Of a stretch of DNA of 64,000 nt, positions 34,328-46,798 are shown one piece after another. The stretch is taken from positions 475,512 to 539,511 of the forward strand of contig JAJEKB010020951.1 of the NCBI GenBank assembly GCA_022393335.1, given 5' to 3'. Position 1 is the first letter of the stretch, and the number at the start of each line of letters is the position of its first letter. The position numbers and the translations under genes are program-made. The notes beneath the pieces are model-generated. The model made no database searches. It was not told the origin of the DNA and saw only the letters and a program-made list of their open reading frames with translations. The DNA comes from Macrotrachela quadricornifera. Its lineage: Eukaryota > Rotifera > Eurotatoria > Philodinida > Philodinidae.

Positions 34328-35725
34328 ATTTGTGAGATTTCAACCGGTCACGAATGTTATCTTGATGATGACTAAATATAAAGAGACAAGAAAGATTCTA
34401 CTTGCCGGTATACAATTTAATTGATACAATTAATGGCGAATCAAAGTGAAACACAAATTTGGATATGATGAGATTGACGTCAAATTAGTCTACTAATTGA
34501 GAACTAAAACATATTGAATATTCTTTAGTTTTAATTTTTTTATAAAATATTCTTATTCTTGCTCGTGATATTTTGTCAACGACGTTGTTTTCAATAGACT
34601 TTACTAATAGAATAGAATGAATTGCACTGAAAGACATTCATTTTATCTTTTTCTTTTACTTTTTTTTTATTATATGTTACTTTTTTCATTTGATAACGAT
34701 CGAAAGCATAAAAGCAAAAGAATATAAATCACTCTTCATTACCAACTTGTTGATCTGCTGTAAAAATTGATATAACAGAGGAAAGAAACAAAAATAAAAA
34801 GTCAAACTACATGGTAAATCCAGTTTATTCATGGATCATAAACGCCTTCAACAGAATCCTTAAGGCGTTTTTTATTAAAATACTTTCGAATTTTGATTTG
34901 AAACTTTGGCCACATAAAGATCTTATCTAGATTAGCTTGCTTAAAAAATTAAAGATTTTTTGAAAAAAAATCTCTCCGAGATATAGAACCTTGTTCAAAA
35001 CGTCTGAAATTGTTTTTGCAAGCTAGTCTAGCTAAGACCTTTATGTGGGCAAAGCTTCAAGTTAAAATTCAGAAGTATTGCTTTGATGTACAAGTCGGGT
35101 ATTATAGAGAAAATTCGTAAAAAGTACCTCTATCGTTCCATCACAAGATTCATGATACAAAACTTAAAGAAATTTCTTGAAATAATGTAACATTCATAGG
35201 TTCGACGATAACCCTTTAACAGGCGAATTTTTGTTGCACAAGTTCAGTTGATGCCAATGATGCAGTCAGATAGACTATGGTCTAAACTATTTTGATAAAA
35301 CAAAAAAAATGCATTAAATGTTTTGATTTGGTACACTGGATTTTATTTTATTCATAAAATAGAATTCAATGTATCAAGTTATAAAACGGTAAAAATCTAT
35401 GCGACTTATGGAAAGAATACAATAAGTAAAAGCACTTTCTTTCAATCAAAACGCTTAAAACCACTTTACAAGTTGACACACTCTATTGAAGAACGTTGTT
35501 GATGATTTTTAATGTTACAATATGTTCATATTCGACATGAAGGTAATAGAAGATGAAATTGGTACCAGATTTTCCTTTTTTTTATTTCTAGAAGTACCAC
35601 GACCTAATAGTAAATTCTTTGACCAGTACAATCAACTCCAATTCGTCCATAGTTTTAGTTCTGAATCATTAGTGGACACCGTAACTGAATTACTTGGTCA
35701 TTTTTCAATTTACAGATAATTGTTG
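34328..35725. other. Intergenic region with foldback, no supported gene
   Basis: Contains a small stem (AACGCCTT 34,841-34,848 with AAGGCGTT 34,862-34,869, followed by T-rich sequence) and the foldback listed next. Otherwise AT-rich without genes. Confidence 0.4.
34876..35083. repeat. Foldback element with about 70-bp imperfect arms
   Basis: Left arm 34,876-34,950 (ACTTTGGCCACATAAAGATC ...TTAGCTTGC) pairs with right arm 35,018-35,083 (GCAAGCTAGTCTAGCTAAGA ...CACATAAAGGTC in complement). The arms are visibly diverged, about 80% by eye. The loop contains a second small stem. No coding sequence. Likely an old MITE. Confidence 0.65.
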
Positions 35726-35989
35726 TCATATTGCTAGGTCATAAAAATTAGACATCGTAAATACTGACTTTCGATCTATCCAGCAGACATCTGATATGGA
35801 GTTTTCGGTCAAATATTTTATGTTACGGTAGTCCATTTTGCTATCACGGATAATTTCAGGTGAAATGTTTTCTCTCATGGTTCTAAGAATATCCATGCAG
35901 TAGATTCCATCTTCAAGAAATTGTTTAATAAGCGATGAAGATGTGGAAAAGTTGTCTAAATAAATACGACAAGATTTCATTGATAGTCC
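35726..35989 (-). pseudogene. piggyBac transposase fragment
   Basis: The minus-strand reading contains CRIYLDNFSTSSSLIKQFL, LEDGIYCMDILRTMREN and WIDRKSVFTMSNF. This is the order of the catalytic DNFYTS block, the 'G-T-x-R-x-N-R' block and the W-x-D-x-K-x-V block of piggyBac (DDE_Tnp_1_7) transposases. It is bounded by stops, with no N-terminal half next to it. A dead remnant. Confidence 0.7.
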
Positions 35990-38900
35990 CTGGTCAATTT
36001 TTAATCAATATACTCATCTAAAAGTACCTTTTTTTTCTATCGATTTTTTGGAATCAACCTCAAAATTGTATATAGCATTAGTCGAAGCATTCCTTAAACT
36101 TTATCATTATTACATCAGTTGACACTTTTTTCTCACGTTGAAGCGTTTCGGAAAATTCTGCAGCAATGGTTCTTAGAAATATTTCATAATAATGTTAATA
36201 CAAATGAATTGTTCTAATTGAATTTTTCTAATATATCAATCCAGTTAATAATATCTCTTGCTTCCTAACATTTTCATCCTCCATAAATATTTGTTTATTT
36301 ATGTATAAGATTGAATACATTATCACTAAAGAAACTTCTAAAAGTTTGAACAGAAGATTAGGGTAATCCACTAGAACACTTTATTGACGATTGAAATTCT
36401 TGTGCCAGGTCAGAGCAGAAATTTCCTATCCATAGATAATGAGAAACTGATGAGAATCGTAATGTTGAATTAGTATAATCTCTATTACGATAGAATATGC
36501 CATAAAGAATATGTAGTGAAAACAGATCTATCACGTAGCGGTAAATTTGTTGTTTTGTTCCGTTTCACTGTAGGGAGAGATATTGCATTTATCTTTATTA
36601 AGAGGAGTATTTTCTTCAAATCATTTAGTATTCTTCAATTCAAAGATTTGTTGTTGGTGTGTTACTTCAAACTGAAAACTGACAGTTTTCTGTAATAAAT
36701 TGATCTTATATACTATTTTGAAACCATCTAGAATATTTTCTATATAGACAATTAACGATAAAAATTCTAGAGTTTTTCGAATATATTCAGCGTGTGGTGA
36801 CATCACCTGTATTACTTAAAACAGATTGGGGCACTATACACTCGTATTGCATCAAAAAGATGACACAACAGCCATATGCTTTACAAAATTAGCAGCAAGG
36901 TCACTCTAATATCATCGTTCTTCTTACCAGAGTCATAGATTCTATTTCATGATAGTTCTACAATCGAATATAAAAAAAGTGGTACAGATTTTTACCATTG
37001 TCTGTTAAAGAATTAAAAGTTAGAACCATGTAAAAATATCAAAGAAAGAAAAAACTTTACTCTGTTTTGGAATTGCTGGCATCCCTATTTTCTACATAAA
37101 AAAAGTGTATAATGGCTAAAATTGTCTTAAGTTCGACATTAGAAAGTTTTCATAACCTTGAAAAATCTCTTTGGGTTTGTATCATATTAATTTCAACGAA
37201 CCATAACATATACAGCGAACATCTGTTCGTCAGTTTTATCAGGTACAAAAATGTACACTCCTTTATTTTTCTGAATTATATACATGGCTGTGAAAATTTT
37301 CTGGTTAACTGTTTGCCAAATATTTTAGGTAATCTTCAGCTTCAGTACACTTAGCGACAAGCCGAGTTGTCTTTCTGTGAAACCAGATCATAGTTAATCG
37401 CGGCAAAAATATTTAGAAATATCTCTGCATTGAATATAAAAAGCCTTTTCCCGATGAACTGTAAAGGAAAATATAATTCTTAGCAATCTGCGAAAATTAT
37501 CGCTTCCTGAAATATTGCCCTCGACCCTGTACTAGTTAATGACGTTTGTCGAAATCCAAGCTTGGCATGATTTTAGATTTCCAGCAAAAAGTGTTTTGCT
37601 TAATCATCTGTGAAAAAAGAATCAGTCCCTCACACTTCCAAAAAACTAACCATTTTATATGAATATTAAATATTATCAATAGATGACCTTCTGGATATAA
37701 TAAAATAAACATATATTCGATGCATAATAAAAACCAATTACTTTCCTACACGCTTTTTTTTCTAATAATAGTCGAACGAATGAAAAATTATTTACAGATG
37801 AACCGACGTAGAGTATCGTATACTAATGCATGCGTTAGTGTGTCTCGCTGTTGATAGAAAGAAAAGGTGATTCAGAGTATGCATGTGTTATTTTATATCA
37901 TAGATGTATGTGCATACGATTTTGTTTTTTTTTGATACAAATTGATTGGAAAAAAGTTGCTTGATTGACACAACGTGGCTATAAATAAACATAAGGACAT
38001 TTATCAATAAAAAGTAAGTTTTCGTACACGTCTTTTTATATTATTTCGCTGTGGTGTTATTCATAAGCAAACATGTTTTGCAAAATAAATTAAGTATTTC
38101 ATATTATAGTATCAAAATTTACATAACCGACAAAGATTAATTTCATCATTGCTTGATTAATATGAGTCATTTTAACATTATACACTGATAGTAACGAATG
38201 ATGCAAAAGTCCTTACACAAATATCGCTCCATTTTTCATTGGATAAAACATGCTCTTGAAAAATTGAAGATAGCTGTCTATGATCAAAAGAGGTCTATCC
38301 ATGGATTGACTTGGAATAAACAACACATCTTTGAACACTACTGAAATGGACGCTTCAAAGAAAAGCAGCTCAGAATATGTGCTGCAAAAATGATCGATTC
38401 CTTAGTAATTTGTGATTTGTATCTGTTTATTTCATTGGACTACATTGATTCTTTATCTACTATACTGGACGTTCTATTCTCAATAACTGATGTAAAAAAG
38501 ATTATAGAATTCTTTGAGATAACATTAAAAAATTTAGCTTTGGAATTCTTGCCATTTTTCAGATTGATAATCGTAAATTATTAGAAGATCAGCCTTTTCC
38601 GTTACAGCTGAATTGGGCCGTTTTTACAGCGTATATTTTAGTAGTATACAACGGAGCACTTGTTTTTCTAAGTCGATACATAGCAGAATTCTTTTGATTA
38701 TACAATTAAAAATCGCTTTCGACGTATATCTCTGATAGCTATTTTCGATTTTTTCATAACATGTTTTATTTGATGAAAAATTAAGCGACATTTGTACAAG
38801 ATCTTTCGCATCACCCATTTCGAGAGCTTTGATTATATAATAAATTTCCATCTGTACACTTTGATACATTTTCTTTGCGAAAGTTAGGTGTACGATGCAC

Positions 38901-39239
38901 CCTATAATTCGTTATATAACATCGAAACTCTTTAGCTAATACTTCTATTTTTGTACTTTACCGGATAAACTACTGTGTCCAGATGGATTAGTTCTATTCT
39001 TTGGTTGCATCCCTGTTTCATCAAGAATCAACACGTATTAATAGATATATGTAAACACAATTTTTTATCTTCGTTATCGAGCACATGCTGATAAAACAAA
39101 ACGAGAACAAGATGAAGACCGCTACCATATTATGCATTACATTATCATCGTGCATATAACCGTGTGAGTAATAACGATAACAATTTCTTTTTAGATTCAC
39201 TGTCACACGAATTCTGTCTTTAAATTCAACAGACATTCA
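35990..39239. other. Intergenic region, no supported gene
   Basis: 3.2 kb of AT-rich DNA with scattered short open frames. Nothing matches a family I recognise, including the longest ones near 37.1, 38.4 and 38.7 kb. Confidence 0.4.
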
Positions 39240-39863
39240 ATGTTATCTGAACAAGATGCGATTGTGCGTCGAGCAGTAGAAAATTTGATTTGTCCAACTG
39301 AAGGATTTATACGTGTTGCTACACGCGCTGATTCAGAAGCTCTTGTTCGCTTCATCAACAATGCATATATAAAAAATCGTGCTACGTTTGAACCGAAATT
39401 TTCCGCAAATCGATTGAGCAGTATGGAGGAGATACATAATTTAATGGAGGAGGGCCTTTTTCTTCTTTTGACAGCATCTCACAATGAGCAAACAACGATT
39501 CTCGATGATGAATGTTCAATAGTTGCATGTGTCTTTATGCATCATGTGGGTACTGATGAGTTAACAAAGCAAACAGCTGATGCCAAGTTGTCAGTCAAAA
39601 TCAACATGTTGACTGTACATCCATCAATGGTGAAACGTGGCATTGCTAGATACATGATGCAAGTTGTTGACGCTGTGGCTAAAGCTCTTCATTATACTCA
39701 TGTTACTCTCATGGTGCTTTCTTTTTACCAGCATTTAATCGATATGTATGGCAAGTGGGACTTTAAGATCATCGAAACAAAGACGTTGGCTGATTGTAAT
39801 GTTAGTCCAGATCAATTCTCTGCTCCATGCCATCTTATCGTCATGCAAAAGGAATTGTTATAG
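39240..39863 (+). CDS. GNAT-family N-acetyltransferase, 207 aa
   Basis: Single-exon protein. Residues 24-45 (IRVATRADSEALVRFINNAY) match the first strand and helix of GNAT enzymes. INMLTVHPSMVKRGIARYMM (121-140) is motif A, with the acetyl-CoA loop R133-G-I-A136. DMYGKWDFKII (168-178) is the motif B end that normally reads Y-x-x-x-G-F. A comparable full-length GNAT is 150-210 residues, so it looks complete. It is distinct in sequence from the GNAT at 16 kb and has no signal peptide, so cytosolic action is expected. The acceptor substrate is unknown. Confidence 0.85.
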   Translation: MLSEQDAIVRRAVENLICPTEGFIRVATRADSEALVRFINNAYIKNRATFEPKFSANRLSSMEEIHNLMEEGLFLLLTASHNEQTTILDDECSIVACVFMHHVGTDELTKQTADAKLSVKINMLTVHPSMVKRGIARYMMQVVDAVAKALHYTHVTLMVLSFYQHLIDMYGKWDFKIIETKTLADCNVSPDQFSAPCHLIVMQKELL

Positions 39864-40711
39864 CTGATGAAGTACAGTAAAGATGAACATAAGTTTGCAT
39901 TTATTTATTGTAATCGAAAGAGACAGTGTTGAACAAGTTCATGCAGAACGATCTATAATCATTTTACTTGCTCGCAGAATAATATGTATAAGATTAAAAT
40001 GAATATATACACTTGATATTCTCTATTTACTTCACATCTTCCGATAGCTGCTGACTGCTCTACCAATTAAAGTACTACAATTCCTATTTCTAAATCCCAG
40101 AAAGTATACGGCAATTTATGAAAGTTCATCGTGCTAAGCTAGAGAATGGCAAGTTTCTAATATTGTTCTATGTTAATGCTGTAGGAAGATATATTTCATA
40201 TAAAATACAGGTCAAAATAGAACATAAGTGTTCACTGAGGGTGAAGATCAGTCAATTTATATAAACAGACTGATTTGTCTACCTTTAAGAGAGACAAATA
40301 CAATCTGCTAGTTTCAACTCTTGCTTTTCAACAATCGATTAATTTGTCGAAGTTTAATGGTAAAGAAAATATGCCAACGCATTTCATGTGATTTATTATT
40401 AAATATAAAAAACACTCTTCGGAGCTATGCATTACGAAAACCTGAATGAAGGCGGATACAATGGTACAACAGTTCTTACGACGCCGTTTCGAATTAAGTC
40501 GAAAGGCATCTTTCATAATTTATATTTTTATATAATAAATTAGAGATATTTGACGTGTAGTTCCATTATCTGTGTATGCATTAGTTTTTAGTTTACATTA
40601 CATTGAAATATACTTTTTATATTTACCGTAGACTTAAATTTTTATATGAACATCATTAGATAGTATAAATTTAAATAATGATAATATGCAAGTAATTAAA
40701 CTATCTATCAT
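39864..40711. other. Intergenic, no supported gene
   Basis: AT-rich spacer up to the assembly gap. Confidence 0.35.
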
Positions 40712-41111
40712 NNNNNNNNNNNNNNNNNNNNNNNNNNNNNNNNNNNNNNNNNNNNNNNNNNNNNNNNNNNNNNNNNNNNNNNNNNNNNNNNNNNNNNNNN
40801 NNNNNNNNNNNNNNNNNNNNNNNNNNNNNNNNNNNNNNNNNNNNNNNNNNNNNNNNNNNNNNNNNNNNNNNNNNNNNNNNNNNNNNNNNNNNNNNNNNNN
40901 NNNNNNNNNNNNNNNNNNNNNNNNNNNNNNNNNNNNNNNNNNNNNNNNNNNNNNNNNNNNNNNNNNNNNNNNNNNNNNNNNNNNNNNNNNNNNNNNNNNN
41001 NNNNNNNNNNNNNNNNNNNNNNNNNNNNNNNNNNNNNNNNNNNNNNNNNNNNNNNNNNNNNNNNNNNNNNNNNNNNNNNNNNNNNNNNNNNNNNNNNNNN
41101 NNNNNNNNNNN
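40712..41111. other. Assembly gap, 400 N
   Basis: Exactly 400 undetermined bases. The round size suggests an estimated or placeholder gap. Features to either side may be truncated by it. Confidence 0.99.
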
Positions 41112-41384
41112 ACAAATATTTGATTACATTTCAAACATTTGACAAGATCTTGATGAAAGTATAGACCAATACTGTAAGGCCCAATTTTCCTAGGACATCC
41201 GATAGAAGTGATATGTGAATTATTTTTGTGTAAGACTGTTTGATGATAATGATTCAATGTGGGATATCGTGAACGATGAATTGAAGTTCCGCTAATTGAT
41301 AATACCTTTGAGTAACACGGCGGTGGAAGTGGATGAGAATGTATTCTACTAATATTCTTTTGTTTTATTTTGTTCTCGTCTGTT
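41112..41384 (-). CDS. Possible partial exon running into the gap
   Basis: A minus-strand frame is open for about 90 codons up to the N run. It contains HSHPLPPPCYSK, RSRYPTLNHYH and GLYFHQDLVKCLKCNQIF, a composition (Pro, His, paired Cys) more like protein than random AT-rich DNA. A possible acceptor TGAAACAG lies near its upstream end. No family recognised. An open frame of this length can arise by chance in a window this size, so support is weak. Confidence 0.3.
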
Positions 41385-41611
41385 TCACATTAGTCAGTAG
41401 TTGAGATGACGATGCATTATCTATTGGCATTAACGAATAGTTTAATATGTAGGCTTTTTATTATATTATTCATGCCCAATCGACTGTTAGTTCTACATTG
41501 TGAAGAAAGAGATGAGATAACGAGCATAACTACTTGCTCACGACTCACGCATTCATGCTTCGTTGCGTTCTTTTCTTTCTATTCTTTACGTTAACCATTC
41601 ATATGATGTAT

Positions 41612-41965
41612 AAGGATAAAATCTTCAATGTTGAACATGTTAGGCGTAAGTTCAGGGTGAGTAGCCGACGAATAGAATTTTCTTGTTCCATATTGTCACA
41701 GATTCTGTAACGTTTTTTTCCCTATGGAGGCTATACGAAACTTATGGGTTGGTTTCTCAAACTTTGTTATGACCTCCACGATAAAAAAATCATGCAGCAT
41801 TCAAGAGATGAGACTAAACACCGTAGTTGCTCCAGTACAATTCGAGAACGAATGTATCAATGAGAAGAAGACATGTTATGTAGTGAATGGATCTCATGGT
41901 ATTGAAAGTTAAGATGGGTGGCACAGTTCTGCCATGTCTTTGACAATTATCAACGATCATTCTCT
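41612..41965 (+). pseudogene. Truncated DUF4419 copy (end of exon 4, intron and exon 5)
   Basis: Matches the 3' part of the intact gene at 42.6-44.3 kb: the last 50 bases of exon 4 (GATAAAATCTTCAATGTTGA), the donor GGGTGAGTAG, an altered intron, and exon 5 with SCSIQEMRLNTVVAPVQFE and INEKKTCYVVNGSHG. The reading ends early at a TAA after HGIES, where the intact copy has an Arg. The intron is present, so it arose by DNA duplication, not retrotransposition. Confidence 0.8.
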
Positions 41966-42590
41966 GTATGCCGCTCTATTCTATCCTTTACTTTTAAATA
42001 AATATCATTTGAATCGATTTTTCCTGCTTACTAAAATTAAAAATATATATTATGATTTAGATGAAATGATACGTTGGCATGAGTGAGTCATTTCATGATG
42101 TTAGCTCCGATAACATAAAATGAGTAACAAGACAAAAATAGCTGCACAACGCAAAATCATTAAATGAAATCTCATCTTATCTCCATGTTATTTTGTGACG
42201 CTATCAGTGTAGAGGAGAACGAATGAGATATATAAATATGCTATCGTTCTTTTTCTCTTCACACACATTTGATAGAGAATACTTGCGAATATGAGTGTCT
42301 CATCACCTTAGTTTTCGAAATTCTAGAAGGTATAGTAACAGTAATGTAGATGAAATGAGCACCATATTGGAGTATATTTAGTTATATCCATCTGTCAAAG
42401 TTTGTAGACTGCGAAAAAATATTTTCTGCTAAGTATTAATTGATATTTTTGAGTATTTTGACTACAACTTCGTTATGTACTGGATAAATCTCAAGATAGT
42501 TTCTACTGAATCATCGAAATGTCCGAAATAGAAACATACATAAGTCTTACTTTGAAATATCTTTTGTAGAGAATATTAATATACTTCAAC
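41966..42590. other. 5' flank of the DUF4419 gene
   Basis: No separate gene seen. Presumably holds the promoter of the downstream gene; no clear TATA position can be assigned. Confidence 0.35.
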
Positions 42591-44286
42591 ATGTATACAA
42601 AAATTTTGAATGGACTCAGTCAGATGTTCGGAATGAATAGCGCATCATCGGCAACATCCGATGCCGAAAATGCTGCTGTGTCCGACGAACGATTTCACAC
42701 CGTTGTCATCCGTGGTAACCTGCCGAAGGTCAAGAAACAATACGATGTTAGTAAACCTATGGATCTACCTGAAGCAGACTACTGGATCAAACAACTCATT
42801 CCTGAGCTTGCCGGTAGTGCGTGGGGTAGTGATATTAAACCTAGTCGATTCAAAGTGCAACATATGATTTCCAATGGACCATGTAAGTTCTTTTGTTGAC
42901 TGTTAATTTGTCCTAAAGTAATTTAATAAATGATGCAACACTATGGCATTTTTTTTTGCTTACTTTATATCTTATCATTGTCAAAATAATCTTAGTTTCT
43001 CTATATTATAATCGAATGAAATAAGTTCACTCTTCGGAATTTAAAAAAGCATGCGTCAGTAGACGGATTTACAGTCCTGCGATCATCTGTATTTTTGTTT
43101 ATATGTTTAGACACATCATCTGCTCTTGGACATGGACTGTTTAGTGCTTATCTCAACGCTTACAATTCTCATGAAGATATTGTCCTCTCACCAGAGTAAG
43201 TAAATCATTTTTCAATAGCAAGAACATATGGATGATCTCAATCTGATGTATTTGTTAGTGATATATGGTTGATGATAACGATTTATTTTGCAAAATATGT
43301 CAATGACAATTCAGAAAAACTACGACATCTCTTTGTTGATCATGAAGGAAAAATTAAATTGACTATTTACCAGCTGCAGGAAGAACCAGAGTAAGTGACT
43401 AGTAAAATTATTTTTGACTTACACAATGTTATCAACACGACGAGGAAGGTTTCATCCCAGTGAAATTTTGTATTCGTCAACTAGTATCAGCAATAGTTGT
43501 AGAACTTTATTTTTTTCTTCTTCTTTAGCTGGAACGCATTTCTTGAAAGCATGCGCATCGCAATTAGCGATAATGTCAAGAATGACGTTGTTTCTCTTTT
43601 AACAGCCGATTTCTCTAGTACAGGCAAAGTGGAATTACTCTTATCCTGTGCTACCATCATGAATACCTTCAAAAACTATTTCGACTATGGCCTTGTGATG
43701 ACATCGTGTGGCATACGCAAGGTACATTTTCTTGGTACATTGAATGATTGGTTATTGCTTCGAGAAAAGACAAAACAATTACAGAATTTCACTATGCCTC
43801 AAGATACTTTCTCGACCTATGTAGACGGTCTTTTGCCCATCCTCGATCAATTCATCAAAACATATCAAGGCAACGTAAATAATCGATTCTGGGATAAAAT
43901 TTTCAATGTTGAACATGTTGGACGTGGTTCAGGGTGAGTAGTATTTGTTTGTGTTTAATCTATGTGATTTTTTTCTTCTCTACTTTTATATATTCTATAA
44001 TATATTTTATAGAAGTTATACAAAGCTAACAGGTTGGTTTCTTCAACTCTGTTACGGACTACATGATAAAAAATCATGCAACATTCAAGAAGTAGAATTA
44101 CATTCAGTGGTTGCTCCAGTGGAATTCGAGAGTGAGTATACCAATGAGAAGAAGACATGTTATGTAATCGGTGGATTTCATGGTGTTGAAAGTCGAGATG
44201 AATGGCACAAACCTGTCATGTCTTTGGCGATTATTGACGATCTTTCGACAATCACTCAACGTAATGCTAAGTCAGAAAAATCATAA
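42591..44286 (+). CDS. DUF4419 domain protein, five exons, 395 aa
   Basis: Exons 42591-42882, 43111-43195, 43259-43390, 43529-43933 and 44013-44286 join with GT-AG introns of 228, 63, 138 and 79 bp, and every junction keeps frame. The joined protein contains the DUF4419 hallmarks in order: ALGHGLFSAYLNAYNSH (102-118), LSPDDIWLMI (123-132, restored only by the exon 2/3 junction), PDW at the exon 3/4 junction, ADFSSTGKVE (196-205), YFDYGLVMTSCGI (220-232), FLGTLNDW (237-244), and GSGSYTKLTGWF across the last junction. The family is widespread in protists, fungi and invertebrates and has no known activity. No signal peptide is present. A truncated duplicate lies just upstream. Confidence 0.87.
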
Positions 44287-44637
44287 AATAATCAAGAAGT
44301 TTTTCTGTATTGTTTTATTTGATCATATACTTTTGAATAAATTCGAAAACTACACTTTCGTCTTTTTGATGACGGTAAGATTCAGGCAAAACTTGTATGA
44401 TGAAGCGAAATTCAGTATTGAATTGAATTATGAATTTGTATCATGATTGATTTTATGAAACTTATTTTTATCGATAAAGTATTCCATCAAAAGTATAACG
44501 AGAGAAATAAAGAAAAAATATATTGACTTAATTTGATTATTGAGAGTTATTTCGAGGTAGTTATCAAAGTTTGATTGATAAAAATATTTTGAATGTGCCA
44601 CGTCGAATATGCATATTGTTATTTTAGAATAAGAATT

Positions 44638-45290
44638 ATGAAACAAGTTATTCTCTCATTTTTATTTTTTTACCTTGGTGAGTTGCCAATTAATTTTGTT
44701 TAATAATGAAAAATTATTTGATAATAATTCTTTGAATGTTACTCAATACAAATCTATCATTGATCTCTTTTATAGATGCACGATTATTTATCCTGTAGCA
44801 TCCTAATGGAAAAGAAACTAGCTACAATACATTTATAACGACCAGGTTAGTACCAGAGTTTAAACAACTAATATCTCATCGACAATTTCATAAATGAATC
44901 TGTCAAGTATACAGATCGATCGAAAACTAGCACAATTTATATTGTTCGATCGACAACCACTTATGCTTGCAACTGAGACGACACCTATAATAATAACAGA
45001 AACAACAAGAAAAGAATCAGGTAACAGCTTGTTTCTTGCTAGGAGGTCTTTCATTTTCCTGTTATAACGGTGGTACTTGCAGTCCACATCCGACTGAAAC
45101 AAGCCAATTAGTATGCATGTACGTGAAGAAAGTCTCTATCTCATCTTTGCAATACTTGAATGGCTGGCTTTTTTCACTTTAGATGTGCATCAGATTTCAA
45201 TGGCCACCAATGTGAAAACAAAAATTCATCGAAGAATACTTGTATGAGATCTTGCTTTTCAATAGTAATTTTTTTCATTGATTATTTTCT
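44638..45290 (+). pseudogene. EGF-domain protein remnant with signal-peptide exon
   Basis: ATG 44638 starts MKQVILSFLFFYL, a short signal peptide ending at a GTGAGT donor (44,677/44,678). After an acceptor at 44,775 the frame reads DARLFIL, then an in-frame TAG, then HPNGKETSYNTFITT up to a donor at 44,845. Further on, SCYNGGTCSPHP...LVC joins across a GTACGT/TTTAG intron (about 45,119-45,181) to CASDFNGHQCE, giving the C-xxxx-C-x-C spacing of an EGF module. The preceding linker (ATETTPIIITETTRKE) is in another frame. One nonsense and one apparent frame change make a decayed gene most likely, but a different exon structure could rescue it. Confidence 0.45.
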
Positions 45291-46437
45291 GTTTCATGTT
45301 TTTGGTGGGATCGCACACAATCTATTTACACCTTGTATTTTTGTTTTCAGTGAATATACCGAACAAGTTGACTCTACACATTTTTATCTTTTTTTGCCTT
45401 TTATGACTTTGTCTTGAAAGAATAAATTGACTAAGTTAATCACATGAATGGTATAATATTTTAAAACCTACAGGGATCTCGAACAGAGAAAGAAAATATA
45501 CAGTAAAATCAAGTATAGTAGTCGTGCAAGAGGCAAAAAATGAGAAAAATAAGAACTATATACTATTTACATCCTATTTTCATTATTTATTCTATAGTTA
45601 TATATCGATGACCTTGAAAAGCCTGGACGAACGAAGAACATTAAATTAACCTCTATTCGTTCTTCGTCGGAATCTTTGTTAAAGATAGAAAGAAACAGAG
45701 AGATATTTCATATATAAATAGTTTCTCAAATCAAATTTGACTATATTTTCCTTTTTATTTTTCTGGTTACTATGGTTGTAGTCAAGTTCACTGGGAGCAG
45801 AGGACGCCAATCACTATCATTTAGTACAAGAAAAGGTGATGAGAGAAAAACTATGTTAATGCAGCTATATGCCCAAATGAACTCCATAACATACTCACAG
45901 AACTTCGACTTCAATCTACAAAAAAAAGTTAATTAATCTCTTTGTGATACATGTGTAGTTTTTGGAAATTATTGAATAAATAAATAAATATAGATAATAT
46001 ACTAGAAAGAAATTATAAATGTGAAATCGCACAAGCTTTTTGTTACAACTGTTTATATAAGAATGTTGTATGAAGAGTAATTTAAACTCCTGATATTAAC
46101 ATATTTTAGAATGTGTGTTTTCTCTATGGAATAATAATTTTCTCTCTTTTCTCGGAAGTTCTTTATTTCATGATGTTGCATGAATTGAGAGAATCCATTT
46201 TTGATATTCTTCGGATTCTGTAGGACTTGTTTTTTCTACTTTTCGTATAAATTGGATGGCTCATCTAGGAAAAAGAAAGACGAAGTAACTAATGTTGGAG
46301 TAGAGTTTTTTAATGAGACCTAAAAAAATTCGATGACACTTGTCTCACAAGACAAGTTTGAAGATTTCGTACAAAATTATAAATTCATCATATTGATAAT
46401 TCTCTTTCTTTTTTTGTTATTTTATTCATATCAAATA
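45291..46437. other. Intergenic, no supported gene
   Basis: AT-rich. Nothing coding recognised between the EGF remnant and the convergent WAP-type gene. Confidence 0.4.
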
Positions 46438-46740
46438 TCACGCTTGACGAGCTTTAGTACAACGAGTAGTGCATGAGCAAGGAATATGACAACATTTTTC
46501 ATTCGATTGACACTCATTGTCACTATGGCATTCGATTTTCATTCTTGCAGGCAAACATACAATACGTCGACGACATACAATGTGAAAAGGTGGGCGTGGA
46601 CACGAACCTGAAATGTATTCAGATACTATTCGAAATACATCTGTGAGAAGTTACTCACCATCATGAACATCAGTCGTTTGACTAGAAATAACACAAACTA
46701 TAGCACAGATAAGAAGAATAACAAGAGTAGTTGAATGCAT
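46438..46740 (-). CDS. Secreted WAP-type cysteine-rich peptide, two exons, 83 aa
   Basis: Exon 1 (46,659-46,740) encodes a signal peptide beginning MHSTTLVILLICAIVCVISS. A 51-bp intron (GTGAGT...TTTCAG, 46,608-46,658) splits a Gly codon. Exon 2 (46,438-46,607) encodes a Cys-rich domain with C30, C39, C45, C54, C60, C66, C67, C71, C73 and C77. The segment C-HSDNE-C-QSNEK-CC-HIP-C plus the opening SCPRPP fits the whey-acidic-protein four-disulfide core, with two additional cysteines. Such peptides are usually protease inhibitors or antimicrobial factors outside the cell. Arg-rich CRRRIVC near 39-45 is notable. A TATATA lies 53-58 bases upstream of the ATG. The gene is too short to be found as a long open frame, but splice sites, signal peptide and cysteine pattern agree. 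Confidence 0.85.
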
Positions 46741-46792
46741 GGTTTGAAATTGTGAAGAAGAGATAATGCAGTTAGCGTTGTTATTAATCTGG

Positions 46793-46798
46793 TATATA
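46793..46798 (-). promoter_or_regulatory. TATA box of the WAP-type gene
   Basis: CTTATATACC on the minus strand, about 55 bases upstream of the ATG at 46,740, a normal spacing for a short 5' UTR. Confidence 0.5.

Noticed and set aside
34841..34876. Stem AACGCCTT/AAGGCGTT followed by T-rich sequence, resembling a bacterial terminator.
   Set aside because: The context is eukaryotic, no gene ends there, and the spacer is long.
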